64,000 bases of DNA from Rathayibacter sp. VKM Ac-2857 (lineage in GTDB: Bacteria; Actinomycetota; Actinomycetes; Actinomycetales; Microbacteriaceae): contig NZ_JABMLE010000001.1 in the NCBI RefSeq assembly GCF_013205025.1, positions 310,001 to 374,000 on the forward strand. Reading direction: 5' to 3'. Shown one piece after another: positions 15,775 to 23,982 of this stretch (its first letter is position 1; each line of letters starts with the position of its first letter). The notes below the pieces were generated by a model that searched no databases, was not told the DNA's origin, and saw only the letters and a program-made list of their open reading frames with translations. The position numbers and the translations under genes are program-made.

Positions 15775-16826
15775 CGGGTCTTCTCCACTCCGGCGACGGG
15801 ATCGTGTCCCGGCGTCTCCAGGCCGTCCGCGGGGAGGGTGCCGCCCGGGACGACGGACGTCGCGGCGACGTCGCCGGAACCGGCGGCCACCGCGCGCCGA
15901 CCGCGCAGGCGCGGGTCGGCGAGGTCGTTGAGGCTCTCGCCGACCAGCGTGATGCCGAGCACGACGAGGACGATGGCCAGGCCCGGGAAGACCGAGGTCC
16001 ACCAGATGCCGCTGGTCACGTCGGACAGCGCCTTGTTGAGGTCGTAGCCCCACTCGGCGGCCGAGGTCGGCTCGATGCCGAAGCCGAGGAAGCCCAGGCC
16101 GGCGAGAGTGAGGATCGCCTCGGACGAGTTCAGCGTGAAGATCAGCGGCAGGGTGCGCGTGGCGTTGCGCAGCACGTGCTTGAACATGATCCGCGGCGTC
16201 GAGGCTCCGATGACCTTCGCCGACTCGACGAAGGCGTCGCCCTTGATCCTGACCGTCTCGGCGCGGATCACGCGGAAGTACTGCGGGATGTAGACGACCG
16301 TGATCGAGACCGCGGCGGCGAAGATGCCGGACCAGAGGTTCGACTGGCCGCCCGAGATCACGATCGACATCACGATCGCGAGCAGCAGGGTCGGGAAGGC
16401 GTAGATCGCGTCGCAGATCACGACGAGCACGCGGTCGAGCCAGCCGCCGAGGTAGCCGGAGACGAGACCGAGGAAGACGCCGAGGAAGATCGACAGCACG
16501 ACCGCGACCACGATGACCAGGAACGCCGTCTGCGCGCCCCAGAGCACGCGCGAGAGCACGTCGTAGCCGCCGACGGTGGTGCCGAGCAGGTGCTCGGCGC
16601 TCGGCGGCTGCTGCGCGCCGAACGACTCGGTGCCGGTGCGCAGCTGCGAGTAGCCGTAGGGCGCGATCAGCGGGGCGAAGGCCGCGACGAGGAGGAACGC
16701 GCCGGTGATCACGAGACCGGTGACGAGCATCCCGCGCTGCAGGCCCACGCTCTGCCGGAGCTGGTGGACGACCGGCAGCCGGTCGGCGAGGCGGCGGCGC
16801 GGACGCGCCGGAGTGGTGGTGCTCAT
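15771..16826 (-). CDS. ABC importer permease, DppC-like
   Basis: A 351-aa inner-membrane protein with about six spans. An N-terminal OppC-type segment (GMLVTGLVITGAFLLVAAFAPLIAPYGY) leads into HLLGTTVGGYDVLSRVLWGAQ, the family hallmark. The EAA loop reads FVESAKVIGASTPRIMFKHVL. An extended hydrophilic C-terminal tail (about 50 residues, Gly/Pro/Asp-rich) follows the last span, longer than usual. It lies 3 bp after the DppB-like gene and is coupled to the ATPase gene downstream. Confidence 0.93.
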   Translation of the reverse strand: MSTTTPARPRRRLADRLPVVHQLRQSVGLQRGMLVTGLVITGAFLLVAAFAPLIAPYGYSQLRTGTESFGAQQPPSAEHLLGTTVGGYDVLSRVLWGAQTAFLVIVVAVVLSIFLGVFLGLVSGYLGGWLDRVLVVICDAIYAFPTLLLAIVMSIVISGGQSNLWSGIFAAAVSITVVYIPQYFRVIRAETVRIKGDAFVESAKVIGASTPRIMFKHVLRNATRTLPLIFTLNSSEAILTLAGLGFLGFGIEPTSAAEWGYDLNKALSDVTSGIWWTSVFPGLAIVLVVLGITLVGESLNDLADPRLRGRRAVAAGSGDVAATSVVPGGTLPADGLETPGHDPVAGVEKTR

Positions 16827-16829
16827 GGG

Positions 16830-17909
16830 TCAGTACCTCACTCGGGGGTCGATGAGCGCCGCGATGACGTCGACGATGAAGTTGGTCAGCGCCACGATCA
16901 CGGCCAGCAGGGCGACGATGCCCTGCACGGCGACGAAGTCGCGCGCCTGGAGGTACTCGGCCAGCTGGAAGCCGAGGCCCTTCCACTCGAAGGTCGTCTC
17001 GGTGAGCACCGCGCCGCCGAGCAGCAGGGCGATCTGCAGGCCGATGACGGTGATGATCGGGATCAGCGCCGGTCGGTACGCGTGCGTGCGGACCAGGCGG
17101 AACTCGCTCACTCCGCGCGAGCGGGCGGCGTCGACGTAGTCGGTGCCGAGGGTGCCGATCACGTTGGTGCGCACGAGACGGAGGAAGATTCCGGCGGTCA
17201 GCAGACCGAGCGCCACGGCCGGGAGCACCGCGTGCGAGAGCACGTCGGCCACGGCGGCGGGGTCGCCGGTCTGGATCGCGTCGATCAGGTAGATGCCGGT
17301 CTTGTTCTCGAGGAACTGCAGCGAGAGCTCGGTGTTCGTCGTCGCTCGGCCGGCCACGGGGAACCACTTGAGCCAGACGGAGAAGACCAGCTTGAGCAGG
17401 AGCCCGGCGAAGAAGACGGGCGTCGCGTAGCAGAGGATCGCGAAGATGCGCAGGACCGCGTCGGGCGTGCGGTCGCGGTGGTAGGCAGCGAGCATCCCGA
17501 GCGGGATGCCGACCAGGAACGCCACGATCAGGGCGTAGAAGGCGAGCTCGACGGTCGCGGCGCCGTAGGTGACCAGCACCTCGGTGACCGGGCGGTTGTC
17601 GCTCAAGGTGGTGCCGAAGTCGCCGCGCAGCAGATTGCCGAGGTACTCGAGGTACTGCACGATCAGCGGGCGGTCGTAGCCGGCCGCGGCCACGCGCTCG
17701 GCCAGCTGGTCGGCGGTGAGCCGACCGCCCAGCGCCGCGGTGATCGGGTCGCCCGTCGAGCGCATGAGCAGGAACACCATCGTCACGAGGATGAAGACGG
17801 TCGGGATGATGAGCAGGAAGCGGACGAGCAGATAGCGCCCGAGTCCTCCTCCGGAGCCGCGCGGTCGCCGGGTGGGCGCCGTCGCCGCAGCCGTCGTGGC
17901 TGTCGTCAC
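16830..17909 (-). CDS. ABC importer permease, DppB-like
   Basis: A 359-aa inner-membrane protein. It opens with a Thr/Ala-rich cytoplasmic segment, then GRYLLVRFLLIIPTVFILVT, the OppB-type first span, and FLLMRSTGDP. The EAA motif reads YVDAARSRGVSEFRLVRTHAYRP. A long periplasmic loop after TM3 (about 190-240) is typical of DppB in actinobacteria. The start is GTG 17909 with GAAAGGCAT upstream. The gene follows the lipoprotein gene after a 65-bp gap containing a very stable hairpin. Confidence 0.93.
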   Translation of the reverse strand: MTTATTAAATAPTRRPRGSGGGLGRYLLVRFLLIIPTVFILVTMVFLLMRSTGDPITAALGGRLTADQLAERVAAAGYDRPLIVQYLEYLGNLLRGDFGTTLSDNRPVTEVLVTYGAATVELAFYALIVAFLVGIPLGMLAAYHRDRTPDAVLRIFAILCYATPVFFAGLLLKLVFSVWLKWFPVAGRATTNTELSLQFLENKTGIYLIDAIQTGDPAAVADVLSHAVLPAVALGLLTAGIFLRLVRTNVIGTLGTDYVDAARSRGVSEFRLVRTHAYRPALIPIITVIGLQIALLLGGAVLTETTFEWKGLGFQLAEYLQARDFVAVQGIVALLAVIVALTNFIVDVIAALIDPRVRY

Positions 17910-17930
17910 GTGATGCCTTTCGTGGAGAAC

Positions 17931-17963
17931 GGCCGGCGCCTCCCGGGTGGGGAGGCGCCGGCC
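17931..17963 (-). terminator. Intercistronic hairpin between lipoprotein and permease genes
   Basis: Perfect 14-bp GC-only arms (17931-17944 and 17950-17963) with a 5-nt loop. There is no T tract, so it is more likely an attenuator or an mRNA 3' stabiliser than a full stop. Such elements let binding-protein mRNA exceed permease mRNA in importer operons. Confidence 0.6.
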
Positions 17964-17974
17964 GGAGGGGTGGA

Positions 17975-19612
17975 TCAGCCCTTGCTGAGCGCCGCGTAGC
18001 GGAACTTGAACGAGGCGTCGAGGGTGTCCTCGGCTCCGCTCACGGTGCTGCCGACGATCGCGACCTGCGAGCCCTGGAGGTAGGGCAGGGTCGACAGCTG
18101 CGCCGCCACCTTGTCCTGGATCTCCTCGATCAGCGCGGTGCGCGCATCGGCGTCGGTGGTGGAGACCTGCTCGGCGATCAGGCTCTGCACGTCGGCGTCG
18201 TCGAAGTGGTTCGCGAGGAAGTTCTCCTTGATGAAGAACGGCGACAGGTAGTTGTCGGCGTCGGAGTAGTCCGGGAACCAGCCGAGCTGGTACGCCGGGT
18301 AGACGTCGCTCGAGCGGTCCTTGGAGTACTGGACCCACTCGGTCGTCTGCAGGTTCACGGTGAACAGGCCGGTCGACTCGAGCTGGTCCTTGATCAGCGC
18401 GTACTCGTCGCCCGAGGACGGACCGTAGTGGTCGTTCGAGTACTGCAGGTTGAGGGTGACGGGGGTGGTGACGCCCGCGGCCTGGAGCGTGGCGGCCGCC
18501 TTGTCCGCGTCCGCTCCGCCCTGGCCGTCGCCGTAGAGGCCCTTGAGAGACTCGGTCGCACCGGTGAGGCCCTGGGGGACGTAGGAGTACAGCGGGGTGT
18601 AGGTGCCCTTGTAGACCTGGTCGGCGATCTCCTGGCGGTCGATCAGATCGGCCGCGGCCTGACGGACCGCGAGCGCCTTGGCCGCGTCGGCCTCGGCGGT
18701 CGTCGCGCCGAAGGGCTGCGTGTCGAAGTTGAAGGTGATGTAGCGGATCTCGCCGCCGGGACCGTCGACGACCTTGACGGCGTCGTTCCCGCGGAGGTCC
18801 TCGACGTCGGTCGCGGAGAGGCTCCGGTACGCGACGTCGATGTTGCCCTCCTGGATGTCCAGCTTCAGGTTCGAGCTGTCCGCATAGTACTTGACGTTGA
18901 CGGTGCCGGTCTTCGCCGCGCCGAGCACGCCCTGGTAGTCGTCGTACGCCTTGTACTGGATCAGGTTGTTCACGTCGTAGTTGGCGATCGTGTACTGCCC
19001 GGCGAAAGCGTCGCCCGAGACGATGTCCGCGTCGGCGGTCAGCGCGTCGGCCGAGAAGACCTCCTCGTCCACGATCGGGCCCGCGGGGCTCGAGAGGATC
19101 TGCGGGAAGGTCTGGTCGTTCTCCGACTTCAGCGTGAAGACGACGGTGGTGTCGTCCGGCGCCGCGACGCTGTCGAGGTTCGCGAGGAGCGACGACGGGC
19201 CGTTCTCGGCCGCGATGGCGACCTGGCGGTCGAAGGAGAACTTGACGTCCGAGGAGGTCAGGTCGTGGCCGTTGGCCCACTTCAGTCCGTCCTTGAGCGT
19301 GACCGTGTACTCGGTCGGCGCGGTGAACTCGGCCGACTCGGCGATGTCGGGCTCGACGTCCGGGCTGCCGTAGGGGGTGTTCATCAGGAACGGGAACACC
19401 TGGTTCATCACGGCGAAGGAGCCGTTGTCGTACGAACCGGCGGGGTCGAGCGTGGTGATCTTGTCGGTGGTGCCGATGGTGAGCGTGCCGCCGGCGGCGC
19501 CGCCGGTCGAGTCCCCGCCGCCGGCGGAGCAGCCCGCCAGCACGAGCGCGACCGCGGCGAAGCCTGCTGCCGTGCCGAGTGCTCGCGAACCGCGAGTGAA
19601 TCCGGATGTCAT
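17975..19612 (-). CDS. ABC importer substrate-binding lipoprotein (SBP family 5)
   Basis: A 545-aa exported lipoprotein. The signal peptide ends in VLAGC, with lipidated Cys28, followed by a Gly/Ser linker. The mature domain has the family-5 signatures (LTIGTTDKITTLDPAGSYD; VTLKDGLKWANGHDLTSSDVKFSFDR; YQLGWFPDYSDADNY). It captures peptides or related solutes at the outer face of the membrane for the DppBC/ATPase complex. Start ATG 19612 follows AGAGG and ACGGAG. First gene of the five-gene importer operon plus dehydrogenase. Confidence 0.94.
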   Translation of the reverse strand: MTSGFTRGSRALGTAAGFAAVALVLAGCSAGGGDSTGGAAGGTLTIGTTDKITTLDPAGSYDNGSFAVMNQVFPFLMNTPYGSPDVEPDIAESAEFTAPTEYTVTLKDGLKWANGHDLTSSDVKFSFDRQVAIAAENGPSSLLANLDSVAAPDDTTVVFTLKSENDQTFPQILSSPAGPIVDEEVFSADALTADADIVSGDAFAGQYTIANYDVNNLIQYKAYDDYQGVLGAAKTGTVNVKYYADSSNLKLDIQEGNIDVAYRSLSATDVEDLRGNDAVKVVDGPGGEIRYITFNFDTQPFGATTAEADAAKALAVRQAAADLIDRQEIADQVYKGTYTPLYSYVPQGLTGATESLKGLYGDGQGGADADKAAATLQAAGVTTPVTLNLQYSNDHYGPSSGDEYALIKDQLESTGLFTVNLQTTEWVQYSKDRSSDVYPAYQLGWFPDYSDADNYLSPFFIKENFLANHFDDADVQSLIAEQVSTTDADARTALIEEIQDKVAAQLSTLPYLQGSQVAIVGSTVSGAEDTLDASFKFRYAALSKG

Positions 19613-19910
19613 CTCCGTCTGCCTCTTCCTGTCAGAAATCGGATGCGGACCTCGGCGTGGAACGCGGTCCCGCGGCGCAGAGTCCGTCTCGCACGGGGTC
19701 CGTGCGGAGCGGGGTCGACCCGGCGCACTGCCCTTCAGGCGCACGGTGTTCTCTGGGCGCACGGGGGCCACGACGCTGAGCGCCCGCATTGCTGTTCCTC
19801 AGTGGTAACACATGCGGAAGCGCTCTCCGAACCGGCGCGGGCCCTGCGGCGCTTTCTTCACACGACTGCAACACGTCCCTCATCGAGGGCACGGGGCGCC
19901 CGCGGCACCC
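19613..19910. other. Gene-free interval upstream of the importer operon
   Basis: These 298 bp separate the lipoprotein start from the 3' end of dnaG; both genes are on the minus strand. I see no convincing gene. It should hold the importer promoter and the end of the dnaG transcript. An open frame continues upstream from 19612 but encodes an Arg/Pro-rich stretch without a signal peptide, so it is not part of the lipoprotein. Confidence 0.5.
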
Positions 19911-21764
19911 TCATTCGGTGCGCAGCGCCCGCTTCTCGCGCTCCAGCTCGACCAGGCGGACCTGCACGGCCCGGGAGAGCACGGGGTCGGTCGAGGCGCG
20001 CTGCAGGGCGCCGCGCAGCTCCGCGATCTCGCGCAGGAGATCGCGCTCGATCAGCGAGATCGCGACGTCCTTCGAGTAGCGGGCGAGGCCCGCCTCGTCG
20101 GCGGCCGGGATCGGCGCGACCGCCAGCTGGTGCACGAGCGAGGCGAACGGCCCGGGCACGTCGGCCGCCACGTGCTCGACCCAGTCGCGGTCCTGCGCGC
20201 GCTCGAGGTTGGCGACGACGGCGTCGCGGACGACGCGGAGGGTCTCGTTCGTGACCGCGGCGTGCGCGGCGCGGGCGAGCAGGGCCTCCCCCATCACCTG
20301 GGGCAGCTGGAGCATGGCCATCAGCGCCTCGCGCTCGATCCGCGTGACGACGTCGACGGGGAGGTCGGCGATCCGCGCGCCGGCCGGCGTCTCGGGGGCG
20401 TCCTCCTGCGGGCGCTCGTCCCGGCCGCCCGGCGCGTTGCGCGCACGGGAGCCGGCGGAGCGGACGGCGGAGTTGACCTCGGACATGTCCAGGCCGAGCA
20501 TCCGGGCGAGCTCGCGGGAGTAGCCGGGGCGCAGCGCCGGGTCGCGGATCTCGGCGACGACCGGGGCGGCGGCGCGCAGGGCGGCGATCCGGCCCTCGAC
20601 CGTGTCGAGGTCGTAGCGCGCGAGCAGCTGGCGGATGACGAACTCGAACATCGGCTTCTTGTCGTCGATGAGCCGGCGGACGGCGTCGTCGCCGCGGTTG
20701 AGGCGGAGGTCGCAGGGGTCGAGGCCCTCGGGCGCGACGGCGACGAAGGTCTGCGCGGCGAAGCGGTGCTCCTCCTGGAACGCGCGCATCGCGGCCTTCT
20801 GGCCGGCGGCGTCCGGGTCGAAGGTGAAGACGACCTCGCCGACGCCGCTGTCGTCGCCGAGCACGCGGCGCAGGACCTTGATGTGGTCGACGCCGAAGGA
20901 GGTGCCGCAGGTGGCGACCGCGGTGGTGACGCCCGCGAGGTGGCAGGCCATCACGTCGGTGTAGCCCTCGACGACGACGACGCGGTGGCCGCGGGAGATG
21001 TCGCGCTTGGCCAGGTCGAGCCCGTAGAGCACCTGCGACTTGTGGTAGACGGGCGACTCGGGGGTGTTCAGGTACTTCGGGCCCTTGTCCTCCTCGAGGA
21101 GGCGGCGCGCGCCGAAGCCGACGGTCTGCCCGGTGACGTCGCGGATCGGCCAGACGAGCCGGCCGCGGAAGCGGTCGTAGACGCCGCCGCGGTTGCTGCT
21201 GCTGACGAGGCCCGCCGTGGTCAGCTCCTCCTCGGAGAAGCCGCGGCGCTTGAGGGCGGTGGTCAGGCCGTCCCAGCCGTCGGGGGCGAAGCCGACGCCG
21301 AAGCGGTCGGCGGCAGCGCGGTCGAAGCCGCGCTCGCCGAGGAAGCGGCGGCCGACGTCGGCGCCGGGGGTGGCCAGCTGCTCGCGGAAGAACTCCTCCG
21401 CGGCGTTGTTCGCGGCGATGAGGCGGGCGCGTCCGCCGGTCTCGGGGGCCTGGCCGCCGCCCTCCTCGTACTGCAGCGGGAAGCCGATGCGGCCGGCGAG
21501 CCGCTCCACGGTCTCGCTGAACGAGGTGTGGTCCATCTTCATCACGAAGCTGTAGACGTCGCCCGATTCCTGGCAGCCGAAGCAGTGGTAGAAGCCGGCC
21601 TGGGGCCGCACGTGGAAGCTCGGGCTGCGCTCGTCGTGGAACGGGCAGAGCCCCTTCAGCGAGCCGACGCCCGCCGACTTCAGCGTCACGTACTCGCCGA
21701 CCACGTCCGCGATGTTGACCCTGGCCTTGACCTCCTCGACATCCGTCTGTCGAATCCGAGGCAT
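19911..21764 (-). CDS. dnaG: DNA primase
   Basis: A 617-aa protein that makes RNA primers at the replication fork. The N-terminal CHC2 zinc finger uses Cys40, His43, Cys61 and Cys64. The TOPRIM core carries VVVVEGYTDVMA and FDPDAAG, and the C-terminal third is the DnaB-helicase interaction region. MPRIRQTDVEEVKARVNI is the usual start; an in-frame ATG nine bases upstream (21773) is possible and has the more plausible spacing from ribosome-binding sequence. The gene is followed on the 5' side by a long repeat cluster and dgt. Confidence 0.96.
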   Translation of the reverse strand: MPRIRQTDVEEVKARVNIADVVGEYVTLKSAGVGSLKGLCPFHDERSPSFHVRPQAGFYHCFGCQESGDVYSFVMKMDHTSFSETVERLAGRIGFPLQYEEGGGQAPETGGRARLIAANNAAEEFFREQLATPGADVGRRFLGERGFDRAAADRFGVGFAPDGWDGLTTALKRRGFSEEELTTAGLVSSSNRGGVYDRFRGRLVWPIRDVTGQTVGFGARRLLEEDKGPKYLNTPESPVYHKSQVLYGLDLAKRDISRGHRVVVVEGYTDVMACHLAGVTTAVATCGTSFGVDHIKVLRRVLGDDSGVGEVVFTFDPDAAGQKAAMRAFQEEHRFAAQTFVAVAPEGLDPCDLRLNRGDDAVRRLIDDKKPMFEFVIRQLLARYDLDTVEGRIAALRAAAPVVAEIRDPALRPGYSRELARMLGLDMSEVNSAVRSAGSRARNAPGGRDERPQEDAPETPAGARIADLPVDVVTRIEREALMAMLQLPQVMGEALLARAAHAAVTNETLRVVRDAVVANLERAQDRDWVEHVAADVPGPFASLVHQLAVAPIPAADEAGLARYSKDVAISLIERDLLREIAELRGALQRASTDPVLSRAVQVRLVELEREKRALRTE

Positions 21765-21832
21765 GCCTCCCATCGTATCCGCCGCCACCCGCCCCCCGGC
21801 CGAGTGCGCCGTTTCCACTGCCCGCCGCCCCG

Positions 21833-22551
21833 CATGCCGGTCGAGCAGCCGCGGAACCAGCAAGAAGGAGCGCCGACCGGCGCACGCACCACCCGCGCGC
21901 ATGCTGGTCGAGCAGCCAGGGAACGCGGCGCCCCCCATGCTGGTCGAGTAGCCGCGGAACGCGGCGTATCGAGACCCACCGTCCCCAGCAGGACGGGTCT
22001 GCAGACTCGTCCTGCTGACGCTGGTGGATCTCGATACGCCCGCTGCGCGGGCTACTCGATCAGCATGGGCTTCCCACCGAACCGGACACGTCGGTCTCGA
22101 TACGGGCGCTCCGCGCCCTACTCGACCAGCGAGAAGGAGCGCCGGCGGGCGCACCCGCCACCCGCGCACATGCTGGTCGAGTAGCCCCGCAGGGGCGTAT
22201 CGAGCGGCGAAGCCGCTTCGCGTCTCGGTGGTGAGGGAAAGGACGCGGCTGCGCCGCGTCATGTTGGTCGAGTAGCCCCGCAGGGGGCGTATCGAGACCC
22301 GCCACCACCAACAGGGCGGGTCTGCAGACTCGCGTTCTGACGCTGGCGGATCTCGATACGCCCGCTGCGCGGCCTACTCGATCAGCATGGGCCTCCCACC
22401 GAACCGGACACGGCAGCCGCCGTCGTCGTGCGAAGCACGCGACCCGCACCCACATGCTGGTCGAGTAGCCGCGGCACGCGGCGTATCGAGACCGCCCCGC
22501 CCGACGCGTCGGTCTCGATACGGCCGCTGCGCGCCCTACTCGACCAGCATG
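21833..22551. repeat. Cluster of palindromic intergenic repeats (largest)
   Basis: The 964-bp gap between dnaG and dgt holds no credible gene but at least ten copies of a roughly 43-bp palindromic repeat. Forward copies (CATGCTGGTCGAGTAGCC ... GTATCGAGACC) lie at 21833 (truncated), 21900 (truncated), 21936-21980, 22169-22206, 22260-22305 and 22453-22492. Reverse copies lie at 22023-22067, 22094-22131, 22345-22389 and 22510-22551. Two forward-spacer-reverse units (21936-22067; 22260-22389) share a similar spacer around GGTCTGCAGACT, so a composite unit was duplicated. Central stems differ between copies but stay complementary. Confidence 0.9.
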
Positions 22552-22598
22552 AAGATCGGCCTCCCGGCGGTCGCGGCGCAGGATGCAGCCGAACGGGT

Positions 22599-22619
22599 GA
22601 TTCGCGTGCCAGCGAATCG
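22599..22619 (-). repeat. Second short palindromic repeat, copy 1
   Basis: GATTCGC-N6-GCGAATC-type palindrome. Its reverse complement recurs exactly at 51791-51811, and similarity extends about 10-15 bp to each side. Both copies sit at the edge of a cluster of the main repeat family. No gene is evident here. Confidence 0.65.
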
Positions 22620-22728
22620 CGCTAGGCGTCCGCGACCCGCTCTACGGAACGCACCACCCCGAGGAGCCGACTGCGCGGACGCCGGGCGGGGACCGGCGTC
22701 CGAGCGAGCCGGGCTGCGCCCGGCGAGC

Positions 22729-23982
22729 TCAGTGGCACAGCCTCTCGAACCAGCTCAGGGCGCTCTGGTCGGTGAGGTTGGCGACCTGGTCGACGACGAC
22801 GCGGCGGCGGGCGTCGTCGGTGCCGGCGGCGTTCCAGTCCTCGGCGAAGCCGGCGTCGAGGGCGCCGGCGCCGCGCTCGAGGAGGGTGTCGGCGAGGCGG
22901 GTGAGGACCTCGCGCTGCTGGGCGTAGATCGGCTGGCGGGTGTTCCGCGACATCACGAAGGTGGCGACGATGCCCTTGAGCACGGCGATCTCGGCCTGCT
23001 GCTCGCGGGGGACGACGACGTGGCCGCCGAAGCGGACGAGGTCCGGGTGGGAGTAGGCCTCGCGGGTGGCCTCGGTGGCGGACGCGGCGAAGCGGCCGAT
23101 GAGCTGGCTGGTGAGGTTCTTCAGCCGGGCCTGATCGCGGCGGGAGCCGTCCCAGGAGTCGACCCAGACGTCGAGGGAGTCGAGGCGGTCGAAGGCGGCG
23201 ACGAGCTCGTCGTGGCCGATCTCGCCGCCGACCCAGGAGTGCATCGACTCGACGAGGTCGTCGTGGTCGACGCGGGAGCCGAGCGCGGCGACGTCGATGT
23301 AGCCGGAGAAGACGGCGTCCTCGAAGTCGTGCACCGAGTAGGCGATGTCGTCGGAGAGGTCCATCACCTCGGCCTCGATGCAGCGGACGCCGTCGGGGGC
23401 GCCCTCGCGCATCCAGGTGAAGGCGGGCTCGTCGTCGGCGTAGAAGCCGTACTTGGCGCGGCCGGACGGGTCGGCGACGGAGCGGGTGTCGGGCCAGGGG
23501 TACTTGCAGCTGGCGTCGAGGCTCGAGCGGGTGAGGTTCAGACCGTAGGGACGGTCGTCGTCGCCGAACACCTTCGCCTCGAGGCGGGTGAGCAGGCGGA
23601 AGGTCTGCGCGTTGCCCTCGAAGCCGCCGATCGACTCGGCCCAGGTGTTCAGGGCCCGCTCGCCGTTGTGGCCGAAGGGCGGGTGGCCGATGTCGTGGGC
23701 GAGGCAGGCCGTGTCGACGACGTCGGGGTCGAGGTCGAGGCTGGTGGCGAGCTCGCGGCCGATCTGCGCGACCTCGAGCGAGTGCGTCAGCCGGTTGCGA
23801 GCGAAGTCGACACCGGCGGTCGGGCTGAGCACCTGCGTCTTCGCGGCGAGGCGGCGGAGCGAGCTGGAGTGGAAGAGCCGCGCGCGATCGCGGGCGAAGT
23901 CGGAGCGGCGAGTGCTGTGGTCCTCCGGCAGGAACCGCTCGACGTCGACGAGCGAGTACCCCCAGAGCGCGCGGTCATCCAC
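22729..23982 (-). CDS. dgt: Deoxyguanosinetriphosphate triphosphohydrolase
   Basis: A 417-aa HD-domain enzyme that splits dNTPs, typically dGTP, to the nucleoside and tripolyphosphate, tuning dNTP pools. The HD motif is seen as His67 in RLTHSLEVAQIGREL and His96-Asp97 in CLAHDIGHPPFGHNGE, with a further conserved DLSDDIAYSVHDFED. Length matches the actinobacterial type. The ATG at 23982 overlaps the dusB end by 8 bp, so the two are translationally coupled. Confidence 0.94.
   Translation of the reverse strand: MDDRALWGYSLVDVERFLPEDHSTRRSDFARDRARLFHSSSLRRLAAKTQVLSPTAGVDFARNRLTHSLEVAQIGRELATSLDLDPDVVDTACLAHDIGHPPFGHNGERALNTWAESIGGFEGNAQTFRLLTRLEAKVFGDDDRPYGLNLTRSSLDASCKYPWPDTRSVADPSGRAKYGFYADDEPAFTWMREGAPDGVRCIEAEVMDLSDDIAYSVHDFEDAVFSGYIDVAALGSRVDHDDLVESMHSWVGGEIGHDELVAAFDRLDSLDVWVDSWDGSRRDQARLKNLTSQLIGRFAASATEATREAYSHPDLVRFGGHVVVPREQQAEIAVLKGIVATFVMSRNTRQPIYAQQREVLTRLADTLLERGAGALDAGFAEDWNAAGTDDARRRVVVDQVANLTDQSALSWFERLCH

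Noticed and set aside
15804-17999. Long plus-strand open frame opposite the permease genes
   Set aside because: Low-complexity Asp/Arg/Glu/Val translation of the antisense of two clear ABC permeases.
19613-19910. N-terminal extension of the substrate-binding lipoprotein to 19789
   Set aside because: It would bury the signal peptide and lipobox behind 59 Arg/Pro-rich residues.
21833-22551. CRISPR array
   Set aside because: Repeats occur in both orientations with irregular spacing and imperfect identity, spacers are themselves repeated, and there are no cas genes.
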